Part shown: one piece after another, positions 38,101 through 50,089 of the stretch
Position numbering within the stretch: the first letter of the stretch is position 1
Layout: every line of letters starts with the position of its first letter
Assembly (NCBI RefSeq): GCF_036324505.1
Contig: NC_086363.1
Location: forward strand, 9,952,653 to 10,016,652
DNA: 64,000 nucleotides
Direction of reading: 5' to 3'
Source of the DNA: Eleginops maclovinus
Taxonomy: Eukaryota; Chordata; Actinopteri; Perciformes; Eleginopidae
Notes under the pieces: model-generated
What the model was told of the DNA's origin: nothing
The model's database searches: none
What the model saw: only the letters and a program-made list of their open reading frames with translations
Program-made: the position numbers and the translations under genes

Positions 38101-40593
38101 CTGTACAAAAAAAACCCAACAGTTGCTATAAATTAAACTGAGCAGAGCAGAGTCGTCTTCAATGCATGATGTTGTTGCAACACGTACTGTGGACAGCAGA
38201 TGTCTTGAAGTATCTGATGTGGAAGACATTCCCCGATGATGGAAATTCACATCTAAAATGTCGAGAGGAAAAACAATTACTTTTATTTCTGGACAAACTA
38301 AATGATTGTGTTCAAACAGACACACAGAATACTGACCAGCACCTTCTTGTGTTTTTTTCCCCTTTATACTACATTTAAATTCCCTTTAAGATAGTTGTAT
38401 GCATGAATAAATAGATAGATCTAACACTGACTATGCTAAAGACTTTTGAAACATGTGGTAGTGGTTACGGAGAGGCATTCAAAGACAGACAACAGAATGG
38501 GAGAGAGCACTTACGGCTGAGAATTCCTGTAAACTATCTGGCTGCAGACAGGTAGGCCTTCAGAGGAAAAGAAAGAAGACAAACAAAATCAACCAGATGT
38601 TCTCCTGAGGCTCTACCACGAGATGTGAGTGGAGCTGGAAATTAACCACTTATCGGCATCTTAGTCACTCAACAAGCATCTCTTACTCTGCTTTGGGTAA
38701 TCCACTCATATAGTTTGTTTATTCATGTGAAGTTACTGATAAGAGTCCTAAAACCAGCTAAAGGTCTAGAAGCACACTTACCTGATACACTTTGTCGGAC
38801 CAGCACATTATTGGCCTGAAAAGATAAAAAGAAAACAGTAAAAATCTGTTTCAAATGGATCATATTATACTTCCAGCCTTTAAGGGAAGTTTTTTAAATC
38901 CCATATGTGATTATGATTGTGATAAAACCTGTATTTGGCTTAAAGTAAGCTTTGAAAACAATACATAACTTTCCCCATAAATCTAACACAGAGGTTAAAG
39001 AGTTATGGAGTCTACTTAAACTGCTGCAGAAACAAGCTTAGGTAAGCTGTAAGATTCCTAAATACATTCCCCAGTAAACTGCAAACATTCATAGCTTTTA
39101 CTTTGAGTTAAACATCTGGATTGTTCAATGCTGACAGAGGTCGACTGCATCACATTGCTTTATGTATGACTCATGTTTGTGGGTAATTTGAGGGCAGTGC
39201 CTCTAGTGAAGAAGTCTGCCTAGTTCTAGCTTCTCCACTGATGTTTATCTGGTGGAATTGTTTGTGACATTAAGCTAACTGATGTAGCATGCCGGAGCTG
39301 GGTGGAGGTGCCAGAAATGAAATATTTACAGTAGGTCAAAGCAGGCTTGCAGACATTTTTCACTGCCCTGACTCACTAGAATAACCACAAAGGCTAAAGT
39401 ATTCACTTTTTCCAATCTCTATTACTTTAGTTGTTGCCCTCAAACTCTAGGATTATTTTATTATTTCCAAAATATAGTTTGTGCAATTACAGACACACAT
39501 TTGCAAAGCTAATGAAAGCCGTATAACAGATGTACCCAGCAATAAATATAACTTTAATTAAACAATTCCCGGTATATCTAGCACAAAAACAACTCTTGAT
39601 TCAAGATTTCAAGATCTGATCCATCAAATAAAAGTACATTTTAAAGCACAAATTCATTGATTCCATATCCCTTAACCTTCACTCTTTTTTGCTCAGTTGC
39701 TACTTTATTTCTTAGGCTACACCTCACAAAATTAACACCCTGCAATACATTCTTCCTTTATGAAGGTTATTATGATAAGATTCAGTTTCAATTTCAACTT
39801 GATTCCAATTTGTGGTGTACTGTAAGTATAAATTGGGTGGACACATTTATAGAAACACCTCAGTATGAGATTATAAAACTCACAAACTGCAGCCTCAAAA
39901 ATGAGTGACATACGTCTCTTATCATGTTAAAACACACAGTGGGCCATAGTCCACTGTAAACAATAGCACAATTCTCCTTGAAGTATGGAGAACTGCACTT
40001 AACCCTGACAAGACACAAGCTGTTGCTCTGGTGATCAGGTTTCAGTTCAATACCTGCTCAAAGCACTGAAAAGGCAGCTGAAGCTTGTGAGGGCAGAGCC
40101 ATGCTATCCCCTTGGCAACACATGTATGTCATGTCAAGTGTATGTAACTGGACATGGGCTATTTCTGTAAGGTCAGCTGAGACAAACACCTCAGTCTTGC
40201 AAACACACGACACCACAACATGCTAACGTTAGCCTGTCAAGATAACTAAGAGCAGTAAACCAGGTATTGAAATAAAAACAATATAGTTTACAGTGACATT
40301 AGATAAAAACCTTGTTTAAATAGTCAGATATGGATGCTGTTTTCTTCAAACTTGACTTCGCTACCTCTGAAGCTGTCAGTGTGTGTCTGCCCTTGGTAGG
40401 TGAGGCCTCTTCATGAGCTAACGTCTGTTGAATGCTAACGGTAGCTTACAGCTAGCTGTGTCTTCTTTTAAGTTTTTTATCGTCTCAGAGTTATTCCACA
40501 GAATCAGTTCAGGGTTTCTTTCCAACATACCTGGCTCACCGCTGACAGGGAGCGACCAACCGTCCTGTATGCACATCTGGATCGTGATAACAT
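35137..40593 (-). CDS. dlst: Dihydrolipoyllysine-residue succinyltransferase (2-oxoglutarate dehydrogenase E2), 15 coding exons
   Basis: E2 core of the mitochondrial 2-oxoglutarate dehydrogenase complex, transferring succinyl from lipoyl-lysine to CoA. Minus-strand exons are 40593-40531, 38815-38782, 38559-38515, 38252-38188, 38100-38026, 37886-37831, 37717-37609, 37233-37102, 36970-36897, 36792-36695, 36614-36484, 36350-36277, 36159-36076, 35954-35787 and 35271-35137. The N-terminus [20 protein letters not shown] is a basic mitochondrial presequence. The lipoyl domain carries the EIETDK lipoylation motif at the exon 6/7 junction. An Ala/Pro-rich linker is in exon 8. The catalytic domain ends with DHRLVDG (active-site His and Asp) and RVLLLDM. 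The exons sum to 1343 nt, two more than a whole frame. The conflict sits between exons 3 and 4, at a CT-dinucleotide run in exon 3; all other junctions agree. Corrected length would be about 446 aa (human 453). Confidence 0.93.
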
Positions 40594-41563
40594 AGCGCTA
40601 ACTTGCGGCTGTGATCCTTGTTATCTGACAGCAGTTGAAGAAGCGGTGCGGAAGCTCCGAGTGGGAGGAACCATTGCTGTTGACCGGGGAGGGGTGTATA
40701 AATTGGGCTGCGTTAAACCCTTTTTATGTACAGTCTATGGTTAAACCAAAACCTGTGGCCCGTCAGATTCTGCGACTCAAATATCAGTTGTTTTATGTTT
40801 TATCCGTTTTTATCATGCATTGTTACATTCCTTAATATTATAGCTTATATATCAAAGCTGCTGCTCTGTAGAATTCCCAAATATTGACAGCTGTAAACAG
40901 AAAAGGGATGATACCTCATTTGACAGTAGCCTAATATATCACTTTTCATGTACTGCAACAGTAAAAGATAAGGAAATATATATAGTGGGTTTTCTTTATT
41001 CTCAATAAATAATGTAATGTAATTATGAGCAGATAGGGATGGGATAGGGTGGCATATTTTGGCCACACCTCCTGTTTTTTTTGGAGGGGCTTTCGGCTGG
41101 ACCACTACAAATAGTCATTCCTCCAGAAGCAAGCTCCAGACCTGCAGCCTTCTGGGGTCCTTTCTACAGGCAACAGGTGGGTTTCATCATACTGTGTATG
41201 TGCTGTTTATTTTTTCTAAGGTTCTCATTTAGTTTTTACAATTTCTTTAATGCCATATAAAACTAAAATTAATACCTCAACTTATCTTATCTCTATTTTA
41301 GACTTGAATCAAGTCTGAAATTAAAAAAAGTTAAATTAAAAAGTAGCCAATATACCAAATTCTTATTTAAATTCATTATTGTTGTTTAATGTTTTAAAGT
41401 TGATTTTTTATTTTTTACAAAAACAAGATCTTCACATGTTGCTGTGACTCCTCCAAGAATTCAAAGAAGCAGGTTGATTGGGAATTTCTCTCAGCATCTG
41501 CATTAGAAATAACTTTTTCAACCCTTTTTCCTTCACAGTGCTGTCATTTTTAAACCTTAAGGC
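40594..41563. promoter_or_regulatory. Divergent promoter region shared by dlst and prox2
   Basis: The start codons of dlst (-) and prox2 (+) are 970 bp apart, head to head. A 5' untranslated prox2 exon may end at CAACAG/GTGGGT (41176/41177), since the prox2 coding exon starts at an acceptor (TTCACAG at 41538). GTACAGTCTATGG near 40728-40740 resembles a fragment common in fish repeats. I see no clear TATA box for either gene. Confidence 0.45.
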
Positions 41564-44500
41564 ATGAATCCGAGTGTTTGGAGCAAAGGTATGTATTCTT
41601 CTAGCAGTATTGGCCTTGACGGCTTTCAGGCAGAGCATCTTTCTTCTTTTCAACCGGACCCCGTGCTGTCAAATGTAGATGTGTCAGGCATTTCTATGTC
41701 ATTACACCAAGACAATGAGGACAGAAAAATGCTATCGGAGAGTGCTTATTACAGAAGTGGGGATGGTGCTTCAAGTTCGACAAATCCATCTAAAGACAGC
41801 ACCACTGGACATTCACCCATAACAAGGCACCCGTTTCCTCCATCCAGTTTCTGTGGTCACCATGATTGGAACATAAACAGTGGCCATCAAGCAAAGCGTG
41901 CCAGAGTAGAAAATATCATTAAAGGCATGACCAGCTCTCCAGGTATGCACTGCAACAATGTGACCACAAATCAGTGCGTGAAGTCAGACGGCATGCAGGA
42001 AAAGATACATGATCAGGAGGATGTGGGAACAAGTGGATTTGGCAGCCAGAGAGCAGGAAAGCAGCTGTGGAATCAGCATCTCAGTGCGGATGAAGTAATC
42101 AACACCAAAGATGAGGATGAATCTCCTGAAACATCTCCAAGGGTCACAGGTTCATACAGTGACTTTCAGACCAGCTCAAGTAAAGAATATCAAGCACGGA
42201 AGAAGGTGATGAACTACTTCCAATCCAAACCGGAGAGGATAGAGCTGATAGCAGATGTTTTAAAGTACGAGCTGTCCAGAGCTGTCAGTAGGAGCGTTGA
42301 CTCTATTTTCAAAAGCATGCCACTTATTCAGACAAACACTGAGGGGAATGCAGAGACAGATATACGTCTTCAGTCATCAGTTGATCAAGATGAGTTAGAA
42401 CTATCCTGTTGTGGAAATGCAGAGGTGCAAGTCCCAGATGTTCAAACTGAAGCTATGTCTCTGGTCGTACTAAAGCCTCGACTGGAAAACAAGTTTGTCC
42501 ACCACCATCGTCCTCAACCTCCAATCCTCTTCAGTAATCATGACTCTGCTCTGCATGAAGATCAGCCAACAGAGAGGATTCACAACACCGTCCGTCAACA
42601 GGCCCTCAGGTGTTCTCAGGATGCATGCTCCAGAGTTGGTCCAGCAAAGTTTGACACACATCGGAATTCAATCAAAGTGAGGTCGAAGGTCAACTCCAGG
42701 TCTGTGAGAAGCCCACAGACTCACACTGCGGCTGCTGACCCCATGCTGATGGAAAGCCTGTGTCTCCCTCATGTCAAGATAGAATCTGACTGCCTTGTGA
42801 AGACCAACCTTTACATGCTGAATGTATCCTTTACATGCGTCTTAAAGAAGGAGTCTTACTTTTGATCTTTTATTGTGTTTTTTGTGGGTTTAACACTCAG
42901 TCAGCAGTGACAGGATTATTTTTTACCCTTGTTATAGCTTCTTAAGCAGCTGACTTTACATACCAGTTTACCCTTTCATTTGCTTATACGAGGTCCAAAT
43001 CCCAACTCATTCTGTCACGGTATCTTTTCTTCTTGCTTAAACAAAACCAACATGTTTCTTATGTTTAGGGTGTGTGTGTTTAACCTTAACACTGGTGCAT
43101 TTAGGAGGGTCTGACCACAAATCATCTGAAGAAAGCAAAGCTCATGTTCTTCTACACGCGCTACCCGAGCTCCCTGGTGCTAAAGATGTGTTTCCATGAT
43201 GTGCAGGTAAGGAAACACTAGAAATATTAATCACCAGTGCAATTCTTCCACGTGTCATTTTAACAGATCATTTTACAAAACACAACTTAACAAATAATAC
43301 ATTTTAAGCAGTCGGAAATTGTCCTTTTTTTTAACCTGCGACTTGTTTTATGATACCAAACCATTTTTTATTCCATTAAAATGTATCTGTCACCGCAGAA
43401 AAAAGAATCAGTCCCAGACAAGAAAATACTATTTGTTTTTTATTTGTCAATAATATCAAGCAATCAGATCAGGATTTATAACATAACATCACTATTGCAA
43501 TTTTGTAAATCTAAAAAACTGTAAAAATGGCAACAATGTGGAAAAATACTTTAAACTTTAGTCAAGTTTTATTAATATTTTGAATACAGTAAATAATGCT
43601 TATCACCTTCTCCCCCACATAGAAATGAATTGTTTACACTGTATTAAACGATGCACTTTCATTTCACTCACCTGTCCCTCTGCTTTGTCCTCAGTTCTCG
43701 CGCTGCATCACCTCTCAGCTCATCAAGTGGTTCAGTAACTTCAGGGAGTTTTTCTACATCCAGATGGAGAAGTTTGCCCGACACGCTCTCATCGAAGGCG
43801 TCTCCGATGTGCGGGGGCTGACTGTGGGTAGACAATCAGAACTTTTCAGAGCTCTCAACATGCACTACAACAAAGCCAATGACTTCCAGGTAAACTGCTG
43901 GTAAACTTCATTTCTCATCACCCTTAAAGCATTACATAGTGGTCATATTTGTCTCACGTTGATTTGTCCCTCAGTCATTTGTGTTTTTGTTGCTTTGGGA
44001 GCTTCCAGGGGGATCAAGCCACTGCCTTATTTTTGTACAGTTCAACGCATGATTTACTTTTATTAGAAGCGTGTGCGTGTTGCTCAAAATACTGTTGATA
44101 GTCTTAAAGCATAACTTGCTCATGTCTGCTTTGATGCATCTCATTTGCATAAATGATAGTTCCCTTACAAGAATAATTACATTGAAGTGTTCTTGTATTT
44201 TTGTAAGTTATATTATACACACCAAGTAAAATACACACAAAATAAGATTTGATTCATTCATGTTTGCTATTTCAACACTCAAATGGTATCATATAAAACT
44301 ACTAAAACATATACAAAACACATACATACTTATAAAGTACACACGAGGCAGAAAAACAGTTATTTGGTATTCAAGTAATGCTGTAATGAAAGGATTGTTC
44401 GGCTAACTCTATTTGGTCGTATTTATATTGTCCTAATCTTTATGACTATAGCACAGTTGGGTTCACAGACGGTCACATATTTAACATTAACATAGCTTTA

Positions 44501-47009
44501 ATATTATTTCTTCTTATTAGCTCAACTATTTTACAAATATATTAAAGCAACAGTGAGAAGGATCAAGGACAGTTATAGGAAACAAGTTTTAGAAGTCATT
44601 TACTTAATTTATTTCACAAGAGTGAATGCTATGATAATGAGCACAGCTGATTAAAACACAATAATGGCCGCCTGTTTACTGGAGAAGCATGCTGTGAAGT
44701 AAATGTCCCAAATAATATTGTTTTATTTTGTAGTGTAAAGTTTAAATATAAACACATTTTTGATTTGGAGATTTCAGTCATTCAGTTTGTTACATTTATG
44801 TGTTCAGTTTATTATTTACAACTGAAAACTATTTCACAATGTGGCCGATGTGCTATACAAATGTTAACATCATATTACTTTTTCTGGTATATAGAAATAA
44901 AAAATCTATGCACATTTTAACCAGCAATACAAATAGTTTTGATATTGAATGTGAAATTTTCCATGCATAAATGTGTAGTAAATAAAACCTTACTGCACAT
45001 TTAAGGGTTTTGTAGAGTTCAAGTGGTTACATTTGAGATGTTTTTACTACCACACATTTGGACTTCTACATGAGAAAACCGCTAAGGACAATATGGCCTA
45101 CAATTATTTATTACTTTATCATTCATAACTATGACTAAGAATACAATGAATTATGTGTTATTAAATTAAATGATTCAAATGAATCGATCAATGAATGAAA
45201 CATTATTTTAATGGTTTTTTAAAAATTCTTTAGTTATTTAAAACACTCAATCATAAGTCACCGAGTGCTGTTCTGTACTTGGTTATAGCTGCACAATGCT
45301 CAGAATATCTTATAAGTACAATTTTAATATTTAAGGCGTGTAAGATTTTTGGATCACATTTACTTTGATATTTCTAAAATTAAGTATTTTTAACAAGTTC
45401 ATTAAAATGAGTGAAAAGGAACCAGTGTAATGGATATAATTATATGAATACATTCATCTTGAAGTGTCAAAGATTAGAGGGAAGAGAATAATACAAAGGA
45501 CAATACAACAATTGAAAAGCAACAAGACGTAACGTTTTCCACCTTTAGTTTTTTAGGTTTGGCTTTGGTTTGTTTTCTGATGAGTGACAGACTCTCAACC
45601 TTCATCCCTCGAGACATGAAACAAAATGATGTTAACTTTCTCTCTTTCTTCAGAATTACAAGTGAGCTGATTATCCGTTTTGTTGTATCAGCAGTGGTGT
45701 TGGGTGTGGCTGCTGAAATCAAACGTGCGTGTTAGACGGAATGAAAAGAGAGACTGTCTTTTTTGATTTAATAGGTTGGCTTCGCACCACTTAAACAGTA
45801 AATCTCCTTTTAGAGATGGACCTCAGTTGGTCGTTAATGAACCACACACTGTCACTTTACTGCAAACGAAGGCATCAACATGCACACATACATAGTAAAT
45901 ACTGACATCACATGACCATAGAGGCAACCCTTTCTCTGACCTCATTTTGAGTTTAAGGTGACCTGTTAAGGGCAATAACATGTCATTATTTTAGCATTGG
46001 TGACCATTAGCTGATTTTTAATAATGCAATACAAAAGTATAAAGCAATGCAATATTGCTTGACCAATGTTAATTAAACTCTCAAGTATTACTTACCATCA
46101 TATTAGTGAAGATGCTGCAGTTCATAGAAGCGGTAGTGCTAAAATTGAAAAGTTTGCCAGGATGAATTTTCAGAACAGAAAGGGTCCATCCTCTGGGGAA
46201 CACAAATGTTCTCACAAGAAGTCATGGTACATTTACTCTCTAAACTCTGATATGTGTACAAGTAGGTCTTTTGACCAAATGGTGGTGAGGAAAAAGCAGA
46301 AAATAGCAAAGCATTGGTTTGTTTTATTACGCTACAATCTTGAATATTTCCATGTTGCTCTCCTTTGCAGCACCTATGGCAATGAGTGATAAATACATGT
46401 GCTTTAGATCAAACTATTAAAAGGCCACTTTAGATTTTTCCCGTCAATGTCTCCACAGACACCCAGCTTGTAGTAATGCAAAGGCTCATTGTTGGGCCTT
46501 CAGATCCAGTGTTAACTCATTTTGCTAACATTTGACAACAGACAATAATCAGTATTATTTTGGAATTGGATGAATTGGCAATTTCATAAGCAGGGATATT
46601 TTCAGAATTTGCATTCGTCAATAAACAAAATGATCAACATCATCCATTCTCTGGTTGAAAAAGTGTATTGATCATTTGAACTGGTTGAACATATCGTTTT
46701 AAATGAACCAAATGCGTTTTGTTGTGTTTTGACTTGTTACTTACCTTATGGATTTCCAGGCATCATTATGATTCTTTACAATATAAACAGTATGTGTGCA
46801 AAAGGTTTTAAGGTATGTTATCTTCTTCTGTGAAACCACAGGTCCCTGACAGTTTCCTGGAGGTTGCAGAGATTACATTAAGGGAATTTTACATTTACAT
46901 TTCAATGGGCAAGGATCGTGATCCCTCGTGGAAGAAAGCGATCTACAAGGTGATCTGTAAACTGGACAGTGACGTACCAGCTCAATTCAAAACTCGTCAC
47001 TCTGCATGA
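41564..47009 (+). CDS. prox2: Prospero homeobox protein 2, 4 coding exons, 574 aa
   Basis: Nuclear transcription factor of the Prospero/Prox family. Coding exons are 41564-42823, 43105-43206, 43695-43889 and 46842-47009, GT-AG, phase 0, giving 420+34+65+55 residues. The long first exon holds two Prox-conserved islands: [13 protein letters not shown] (about 110-122) and a helical stretch around [18 protein letters not shown] (about 225-242). The C-terminal 160 residues are the atypical homeodomain plus Prospero domain, with [46 protein letters not shown] and [17 protein letters not shown]. The length and the head-to-head position with dlst match PROX2 (human about 592), not PROX1. The frame runs into intron 1 to 42865 without splicing, but VSFTCVLKK is not family sequence, so the donor AAT/GTATCC is used. 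The other exon boundaries also fall at conserved places in the Prospero domain. Confidence 0.93.
43890..46841 (+). other. prox2: prox2 intron 3, no features recognised
   Basis: A 2.95-kb, strongly AT-rich intron, the largest in the gene. It has no open frame with a recognisable domain, and I could not identify a repeat in it. Confidence 0.5.
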
Positions 47010-47801
47010 CAACCAAGCAGAAGACATCATGTGCCACAGTCTGTCACAATGTGGACTTACTCTCACCAAACTATTTAGTTTATAATAAGGAACCTGTTGT
47101 ATTGCATAAGTGCGTTATGTACACGCTTGCACATATCGAGACTCCACATATAGAGCAGATTGATTAAGGCTTCAATGGCTGTTTGTTTTTTCTTCCATGA
47201 GGTCATTTGACATGATTAGTATCTTGCTATATCAACCTTATATTATAGCAATAACACATACATACTATTTAATCTGTGACATTTTTGAGAGTCATTCTTC
47301 TTTAATAAGTGCAAATAAGGGTCCACACCAGACAAGTGAAAAAATACATTTATTATACAGCAGTGCTTTATTGTCAAAATATGAGTGTGTACAGAATATA
47401 TTAAGGTTACATTCCAAAATGATAAAATTGGTAATTTACAAAATAGCAGTGTTTCCGTCTTTCTTCCATACTTACTATGAAGATCCGTCGATCCACTTTC
47501 CAGATGGCACACTAAGGCTGGATGTCCCCAGGAAAATCAAACATGGTCTTCATCGGCGGTGCTGTGTGTTTGTTCATAATTGATGATCCATATTTTGTCT
47601 TCAGTCATTCCCAAAGGGCAGTCAAAAGATTCTCAGCAGGTAAAATGGTTGTCCTTTTTGCTTCACAAGTGTAACGTTTGTAGAAACAAAATGTATATTC
47701 AAAGCAGAATACAACTGCTTACATTTTAACCATGATAATGACACTCTGAATTTGGGCACTTAATATTGATAAGCAGTTTGGACATAGGCATGCGAAATAA
47801 A
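47010..47801 (+). other. prox2: prox2 3' UTR with AATAAA poly(A) signal
   Basis: Non-coding sequence after the prox2 stop codon, ending at AATAAA (47796-47801). It includes an AT-rich block with short frames at 47197-47583 that show no domain. Confidence 0.5.
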
Positions 47802-47970
47802 GTCTTTGAAGGTCATCCATTATGCAAAATCCATCTATTCATGGCTTTTATACATTGCTGTGCCCTTCTGTGTTAAGAGATTCGGAAAGTTCCAGGATTC
47901 TCTCTCTTTTTGTCTTGATCCATCTACAGAAAACCTGTCTGAAGATGAGGTGATCAGGGGCGCAGCCAGG

Positions 47971-48006
47971 AGCAGCTCATTAGCAGCTCATTAGCAGCTC
48001 ATTAGC
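47971..48006. repeat. 11-bp tandem repeat, about 3.3 copies
   Basis: AGCAGCTCATT is repeated exactly at 47971-47981, 47982-47992 and 47993-48003, with a partial copy after. It lies in the spacer between prox2 and ylpm1. Confidence 0.9.
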
Positions 48007-50089
48007 ATTTAAAGCTACAGACATAGAATCAGCACTTTTGAAACAGGGCTGAAACAGAGGGGTTTATCACGTGCTATAATGCATGATCCGTTTGGTTTTT
48101 CGAGCCAAACACTTCAGAGACATGTTTTGTATATATCTGAGATCTATATTGAAGAGGAGTATAATAGAGGACCTTTGATATCTTGTCGTCAACAGTGAGT
48201 GAGCAGAAGGGTCAAACGGGCAAGCTTTTATAAATGTCAAAGGTTGCCACTGTATTAAAAAGTAATTGCTCTGATCAAAATCATGTGTAATATAAACTAT
48301 ATAAATCAGCTGAATGTGGTACAGGTTGTTTTTGTTGTTGAATTAAGAACAAATAAAATACTATTCTGGTCATGAAAAGTCACTGTGGGCTCGACTTGTG
48401 ATTGAAGAAACCAGGGTTTAAACACTTGATCCACAATATTCCCAGTAGTTCCAGTAGTATCAGGACAAATTGTGGTTCTTTGGAAATTGAGTTGTTGACA
48501 GCATTGAGGTTTTCCAATATAATTCAACGTTATGTTTACAGGTTAGAAAAGACCCTTTTCAATCCCTCAATTGTGCATTTTCAATACTCTTTATTTTATG
48601 ATACTCGCAAACCCGGTCAAGCTCAAGTGAAGCTCAAGTTAGGCCAATTCAACATAAAAACATAGAACTTGTATTGACCTGTAACATGCACACAGGTTCA
48701 GGGACTGAGAGGCCACCAGCAACGGTGTAAAAGTGATGAGCTTTGCGTTATGAATGTCACCTGTAACTTTCTTTCCTTTGTTCTCCGTACTTAACCATGC
48801 ACACTGAGAAACCTAATAACAAAAAAAAAGAGGGCAATGTGTAACATCTGGCCACATGCATGAATGAATAGGGGCAACAATTCACCTCTATAACTGGGCC
48901 CATATAAACATTTACAGTCATCAGTTACTAAAAATGAGTAAAGAAGCAAACTGTCAAATAAGTCAAGGATACGCAATATTGACACATTTGGTCAATTCCT
49001 ACGCAGACTGCACTGACTGTCCGCGGTTAGCTGGTTAGCATGCTCATTATAAATATCTGCAACACAACACATGAAGACTTTGACATAATATCAGAAGTTT
49101 CATGTGTTTTTTTATGTTTTAAATAAAAGATCTGGCCATATCTTCCACACTGCCCCTGTCACAGGAAAGAAACAAGTGAAATCCTCTTGAATGATGAGCC
49201 TCAACAACTGAACAGTTGTTCATCGGGCTCTTAGGCAAGAAAGACTCCCCAGGTTGGTCATTTTGTGAACATTTTATTGTGTTTTTCAAGTATCCATGGA
49301 CCAAAAAACCGGGGTACAGTACAGAAAGCATGAAGAGTATAAAACAGTAACATAACTGAATACAGACCATGACCATATGATGAACAGTTATAAACTACAA
49401 ATGCATCAGCAAATAAGCAGAGTGTCTGTTTAAAAATAAGGGGAAAAGACCTGTATCCTTATCGATCAAATAACTAATAACTTGATAACAATCGGTGATC
49501 TTGCCACCTCGATGAGTCTCTTGTTCCACTACAAGCGAGTGTCAGTGTTTTCACATTCTTGAAACCTGCAGAAAGTAAAATACATGATTGATGACTTGGT
49601 CAAAAACACATCTATTATAGATCAAGTTAAACTTTTATACGTGATAACTTTGAAAATTAAACAGGATGAAATAACTGTATTTGTATCACGACAGAAGGCA
49701 GTACAGGTGCTTTATCAGTACCAAATAGTAATAATAAATCTTCAGTTATTCATAGCATTTGATTCCCTATTTACTGCGCTTAAGGTCGGAGATGTAAGAC
49801 AAGCCTTTTTGAAGAATTGGCTTCCTGATTTAAGTGATATTGCATTTAAAAAACAGTTGATCTGTAAAGTACGTTTTCATTTGAGGGTAGGGAATAAGAA
49901 AAGGCGAAACAGGTCGTCATAAAGTCATTAAATTAAATAAATCCAATACAAACATCCATTTCTAATCACTGATATGGGTACTCTTCTGGCTTTCAAGAGC
50001 CATCAGATAGTTATTCTAACAACAATATATGAAAAAGTGACACACATACCTTTCAATGAAGGGGGAAAAAGGGGGAACAGATTATCTTC
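48007..50089. other. Spacer between prox2 and ylpm1, including the ylpm1 3' UTR
   Basis: Convergent genes meet here. On the minus strand an AATAAA (49278-49273) lies about 810 bp past the ylpm1 stop codon and is a plausible end of its 3' UTR. Several minus-strand AATAAA or ATTAAA-like words exist, so this choice is uncertain. The plus-strand frame at 49584-49922 and the other small frames are unrecognised. Confidence 0.4.

Noticed and set aside
42824..42865. prox2 ending inside intron 1 ([13 protein letters not shown])
   Set aside because: The Prospero domain continues in frame in three further exons with good splice sites, so this is unspliced read-through.
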